Assembly (NCBI RefSeq): GCF_014637405.1
Contig: NZ_BMEY01000022.1
Span: forward strand, 1,635-61,110
Reading direction: 5' to 3'
DNA: 59,476 nucleotides
Source: Ornithinibacillus halotolerans
Lineage (GTDB): Bacteria; Bacillota; Bacilli; Bacillales; Amphibacillaceae
Each line of letters begins with the position of its first letter. The stretch's first letter is position 1. Shown here piece after piece: positions 56,952 through 59,476 of this stretch. The position numbers and the translations under genes are program-made. The notes beneath the pieces are model-generated. The model did not search any database. It saw only the letters and a program-made list of their open reading frames with translations, and was not told the origin of the DNA.

Positions 56952-57487
56952 TTGCTATCACCTGCTTCTGTAATCTTATTTTCCAGATCCTTTATTTTGT
57001 CCCGTACTACAGCAGCTTGTTCAAATTCTTCATTAATAATTAAATCTTGTAATTGGGACTTATAGGTAGCTATTTGTTTTTTTAGATGTAAGCTGCCACC
57101 TTTTCGTTTTGGAATTTTTCCACGGTGTTCTGTATTACCACTATGAACACGACGAAAAATAGGATTAAGACTTGATGAAAAAGCATGATAACACTCACCA
57201 CAACCAAATTTTCCAATTTGTTTAAACTGCGTTAAAGTAAGTCCACACTTTGTACATTCTAACTCTTTTTCCTTTTTTAAAGGATTGTTAGGTGAACCGA
57301 CATGGTTAGAATCAAAGTTAAATAAACCAGTTAACAAGTTATGAAGCGAATAACCTTCTTCAGGATACGTCATATAACCTTTTTCTTTCGCACAAACTTC
57401 GCAAATTTGAATCTCTGTTTTATGGCCGTTAATCACTTGTGTATAGTGTAAAGATGCAGGCCTTTGATGACATTCTTGACACTCCAT
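56948..57487 (-). CDS. mcsA: McsA, zinc-finger activator of McsB
   Basis: 179 residues from the ATG at 57487 ([17 protein letters not shown]), behind GAAGGGGG; a frame to 57520 runs upstream of that site. CxxC-type pairs (CQEC, CEVC, CTKC, CGEC) form zinc fingers, and a C-terminal UVR motif ([31 protein letters not shown]) contacts ClpC. It senses stress and stimulates McsB. Confidence 0.95.
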   Translation of the reverse strand: MECQECHQRPASLHYTQVINGHKTEIQICEVCAKEKGYMTYPEEGYSLHNLLTGLFNFDSNHVGSPNNPLKKEKELECTKCGLTLTQFKQIGKFGCGECYHAFSSSLNPIFRRVHSGNTEHRGKIPKRKGGSLHLKKQIATYKSQLQDLIINEEFEQAAVVRDKIKDLENKITEAGDSK

Positions 57488-57521
57488 TCCTTTTCCCCCT
57501 TCAACGTAAAATAAAACCAAC

Positions 57522-57983
57522 CTATAAGAACTTCAAAGTTGTTAGCATAGAGGTTAAGATTCGGGCTCTTATTTCATCCCTTAATGGTAATTTGAATGCT
57601 AATGTATCTCTTCCAATTGCGTTAGCCATTAATTTTGCTTCTCTTTCGGTAATAATTTTCTCTTCTAAGAGCCGTTCTAGTACATCCAAAGCGGCCTGTT
57701 GGGTAACCGTTGGATTGATTAGCCGAATAACTTCATCTATGAGTTCTGATTTATCTTGATGCTTCACGCGAATAATTCGAATATATCCGCCTCCACCACG
57801 CTTACTTTCAACAATATAACCTTTTTCAACAGTAAAACGGGTATTAATAACATAATTAATCTGTGAAGGAACGCACTGAAACTGATCTGCTATTTCACTG
57901 CGCTTTATTTCAATTACATCTTGCCCTTTCGCTTTTAATACTCTTTTTAAATATTGTTCAATAACATCTGAAATATTGCTCAT
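57522..57983 (-). CDS. ctsR: CtsR, transcriptional repressor of heat-shock clp genes
   Basis: 153 residues; 154 in B. subtilis. The winged helix-turn-helix starts MSNISDVIEQYLKRVL and includes IADQFQCVPSQINYVINTRFTVEKGYIVESKRGGGGYIRI, with the glycine-rich thermosensing loop GGGGYI. It represses its own operon through the tandem heptads at 58030-58046. First gene of the operon. Confidence 0.97.
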   Translation of the reverse strand: MSNISDVIEQYLKRVLKAKGQDVIEIKRSEIADQFQCVPSQINYVINTRFTVEKGYIVESKRGGGGYIRIIRVKHQDKSELIDEVIRLINPTVTQQAALDVLERLLEEKIITEREAKLMANAIGRDTLAFKLPLRDEIRARILTSMLTTLKFL

Positions 57984-58029
57984 TTTGATCCCCCCTGGTT
58001 TTCAAGAGTAATCTTTCTGCTTAGTTGAC

Positions 58030-58046
58030 TTTGACTATCTTTGACT
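58030..58046 (-). promoter_or_regulatory. CtsR operator
   Basis: On the minus strand two AGTCAAA heptads are separated by three bases (AGTCAAA-GAT-AGTCAAA), fitting the CtsR consensus RGTCAAANANRGTCAAA. It lies just downstream of the -10 element, so bound CtsR blocks initiation. Confidence 0.92.
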
Positions 58047-58054
58047 ATACTATT

Positions 58055-58082
58055 ATTATACTTTAATTTTTATCAGATGCAA
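58055..58082 (-). promoter_or_regulatory. Sigma-A promoter of the ctsR operon
   Basis: TTGCAT (58077-58082), 16 bases, TATAAT (58055-58060) on the minus strand, immediately upstream of the CtsR operator. Confidence 0.75.
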
Positions 58083-58192
58083 CTACTTCTATTCTAGACA
58101 ATTTAATTAAAAACAAAACAATGTATCTAGATTTTATTCTTAATATCATATATATATAATAAATCCAATAATGTAATGAGGTAATTTGGGTC

Positions 58193-58226
58193 AAAAAAAT
58201 CCTGCACATACATCTTGTACAGGATT
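58193..58226 (-). terminator. Terminator of the mgtC-family gene
   Basis: AATCCTGTAC and its partner GTGCAGGATT pair, followed on the minus strand by TTTTTTTG, 14 bases after the stop codon. Confidence 0.85.
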
Positions 58227-58240
58227 CTTTGAAGTCTGAA

Positions 58241-58936
58241 TTACCTTTCTGAAACACTCTTTACAGCATCAATACTAGACAAATTATCAAAAAGTTCAAT
58301 TCGATTTAAGTTTTCATTACGTTCAACCTTAATAAATATACTTCTTAAGTTATTCTCAACTTTTATTACTTCTACCTTTCTTATCTTAAGATCCCTTTTT
58401 TCAAATATGGATATTACTTTATTAATTGGTAGATTTGGATAGGAAACAATTTCAACTACTAAAGAACTCTTACCCCTTGTAAACAGTTTCTCAAAGTTAT
58501 TTAGAAAAACTAAGCTTAACAAAATAATAAGAGTTGTAAATACGGCAACAGCATACATTCCTGCACCTACTACAAGACCAAGACCAGCTACTGCCCAAAT
58601 TGATGCAGCTGTAGTTAAGCCTCTAATTGTTCCTCCAAATACCATAATTGTTCCCGCTCCTAAAAATCCAATTCCACTTATGACATAAGAAGGTATTCGA
58701 GCTGGATCAAAACGAACGTTATCAAATTTATCAATATATGCTTCAAAACCAAAGAGTGACAAAGACATCATTAAACAGGAGCCAACACCTACTAAGATAT
58801 GTGTACGAAATCCTGCAGAGTGATTTTTCAATTCCCTCTCAAAACCAATCAAACCAGATAATAATAAAGCAATTAGAACACGGCTTAAAATCACAAGAAA
58901 GTTTTCATCGATTAAATTCTCTAAGATTGCATTCAT
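58241..58936 (-). CDS. MgtC/SapB-family membrane protein
   Basis: 231 residues. Four or five membrane helices carry the family motifs LIGFERELKNHSAGFRTHILVGVGSCLMM and GISGIGFLGAGTIMV-like GIGFLGAGTIMVFGG-TIRGLTTAASIWAVAGLGLVVGAG. A soluble C-terminal part (from about residue 155) has an ACT-like look. Members are linked to Mg2+ limitation or to F1Fo ATPase modulation; the true role here is unknown. It is a single-gene unit between 5S rRNA and ctsR, ending in its own terminator. Confidence 0.88.
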   Translation of the reverse strand: MNAILENLIDENFLVILSRVLIALLLSGLIGFERELKNHSAGFRTHILVGVGSCLMMSLSLFGFEAYIDKFDNVRFDPARIPSYVISGIGFLGAGTIMVFGGTIRGLTTAASIWAVAGLGLVVGAGMYAVAVFTTLIILLSLVFLNNFEKLFTRGKSSLVVEIVSYPNLPINKVISIFEKRDLKIRKVEVIKVENNLRSIFIKVERNENLNRIELFDNLSSIDAVKSVSER

Positions 58937-59099
58937 CTGATTACCCCTTCTTTTACTTATATTATCAACTTTGTATATGTAATTGTAAATATGAAGATTG
59001 AATTATATTTACATTAGGAATCAAATTGTATGCATCTTCAGACTTTTGTATACCAATACTATGTTTTTTTTAGCTAGTGATCGTGAAAAAGAAGATAAT

Positions 59100-59140
59100 A
59101 AAAAAACCAAGAATTGACTATGTCAATCCTTGGTTTTTTT
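59100..59140 (-). terminator. Terminator of the rRNA operon
   Basis: CCAAGGATTGAC-ATA-GTCAATTCTTGG, a 12-bp stem with one GU pair, followed on the minus strand by TTTTTTT. It lies directly after the 5S gene. Confidence 0.92.
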
Positions 59141-59256
<116 letters not shown>

Positions 59257-59390
59257 CATGCATACAGGATGTATGTAGTTCTGTGTTGTACACAGGACGT
59301 GGACGGTTTTAACAGAACATCCTTGAACGCTTTTAGGGTTTATACCCTGAAAACTAAATAAGAGTAAACAAACGACAATCAAATTAAGTT
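59257..59390 (-). other. 23S-5S internal transcribed spacer
   Basis: A 134-bp spacer with no tRNA. It contains TTTAGTTTTCAGGG-type sequence close to the 23S end and the repeat-like TACATACATCCTG/CATGCATACAGGATGTATGTAGTT segment next to 5S, usual for processing stems. Confidence 0.75.
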
Positions 59391-59476
59391 AGTTAAGTCC
59401 TCGATCTATTAGTATCCGTCAGCTCCACGTGTCACCACGCTTCCACCTCGGACCTATCAACCTCATAGTCTCTAAG
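59391..59476 (-). rRNA. rrl: 23S ribosomal RNA, 3' end (partial)
   Basis: The minus strand reads GGTTGATAGGTCCGAGGTGGAAGCGTGGTGACACGTGGAGCTGACGGATACTAATAGATCGAGGACTTAACT, the conserved 3' end of Bacillus 23S rRNA. The gene continues beyond the right edge. The 3' boundary is approximate. Confidence 0.95.

Overview
The window is a low-GC stretch of a spore-forming Bacillales genome, most likely a Bacillaceae relative of Bacillus subtilis. Evidence: the gene order is the B. subtilis ctsR-to-pdaB order, sporulation genes sit in their usual places (sigH, kbaA, gerD, cwlD, pdaB), and ribosome binding sites are strong AGGAGG types. Most genes lie on the minus strand, so transcription mainly runs from high to low coordinates. 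The window lies between two rRNA operons. The 3' end of a 23S gene and a complete 5S gene occupy the right edge, and the promoter and leader of another rRNA operon occupy the left edge.

Layout in the direction of transcription (right to left). (1) 23S end, 5S, terminator, then an mgtC-family gene. (2) The CtsR heat-shock operon ctsR-mcsA-mcsB-clpC with an intact tandem CtsR operator, then radA and the PIN/TRAM gene yacL. (3) gltX, then a cysteine T-box leader controlling cysE-cysS-mrnC-rlmB-rae1, and sigH. (4) rpmGB-secE-nusG, rplK-rplA, rplJ-rplL with an L10 leader, rsmC-like, rpoB-rpoC. (5) The str operon rplGB-rpsL-rpsG-fusA-tufA. (6) The S10/spc/alpha ribosomal protein cluster from rpsJ to rplQ with secY, adk, infA, rpmJ and rpoA. 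(7) ecfA1-ecfA2-ecfT-truA and rplM-rpsI. (8) A sporulation end: a two-gene membrane/adaptor insertion, a small unknown gene, cwlD, salA, gerD, kbaA, pdaB, and a small conserved gene beside the next rRNA promoter.

The region is the core gene-expression block of the chromosome, so no new defence or metabolic system is visible. The most informative signal is gene decay. The 423 bases between adk and infA, where relatives carry map and a small KOW-domain gene, hold no intact gene. They do contain frameshifted but recognisable remnants of the KOW protein and probably of the Map C-terminus. disA is missing between radA and yacL, where a possible DisA C-terminal scrap overlaps the end of radA. ispD and ispF are missing between yacL and gltX with no trace. 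The other accessory elements are a YIP1/membrane-fusion-protein pair without its ABC transporter, an 80-residue unknown gene, a glycine-rich repeat tail on GerD, and many hairpins in intergenic leaders.
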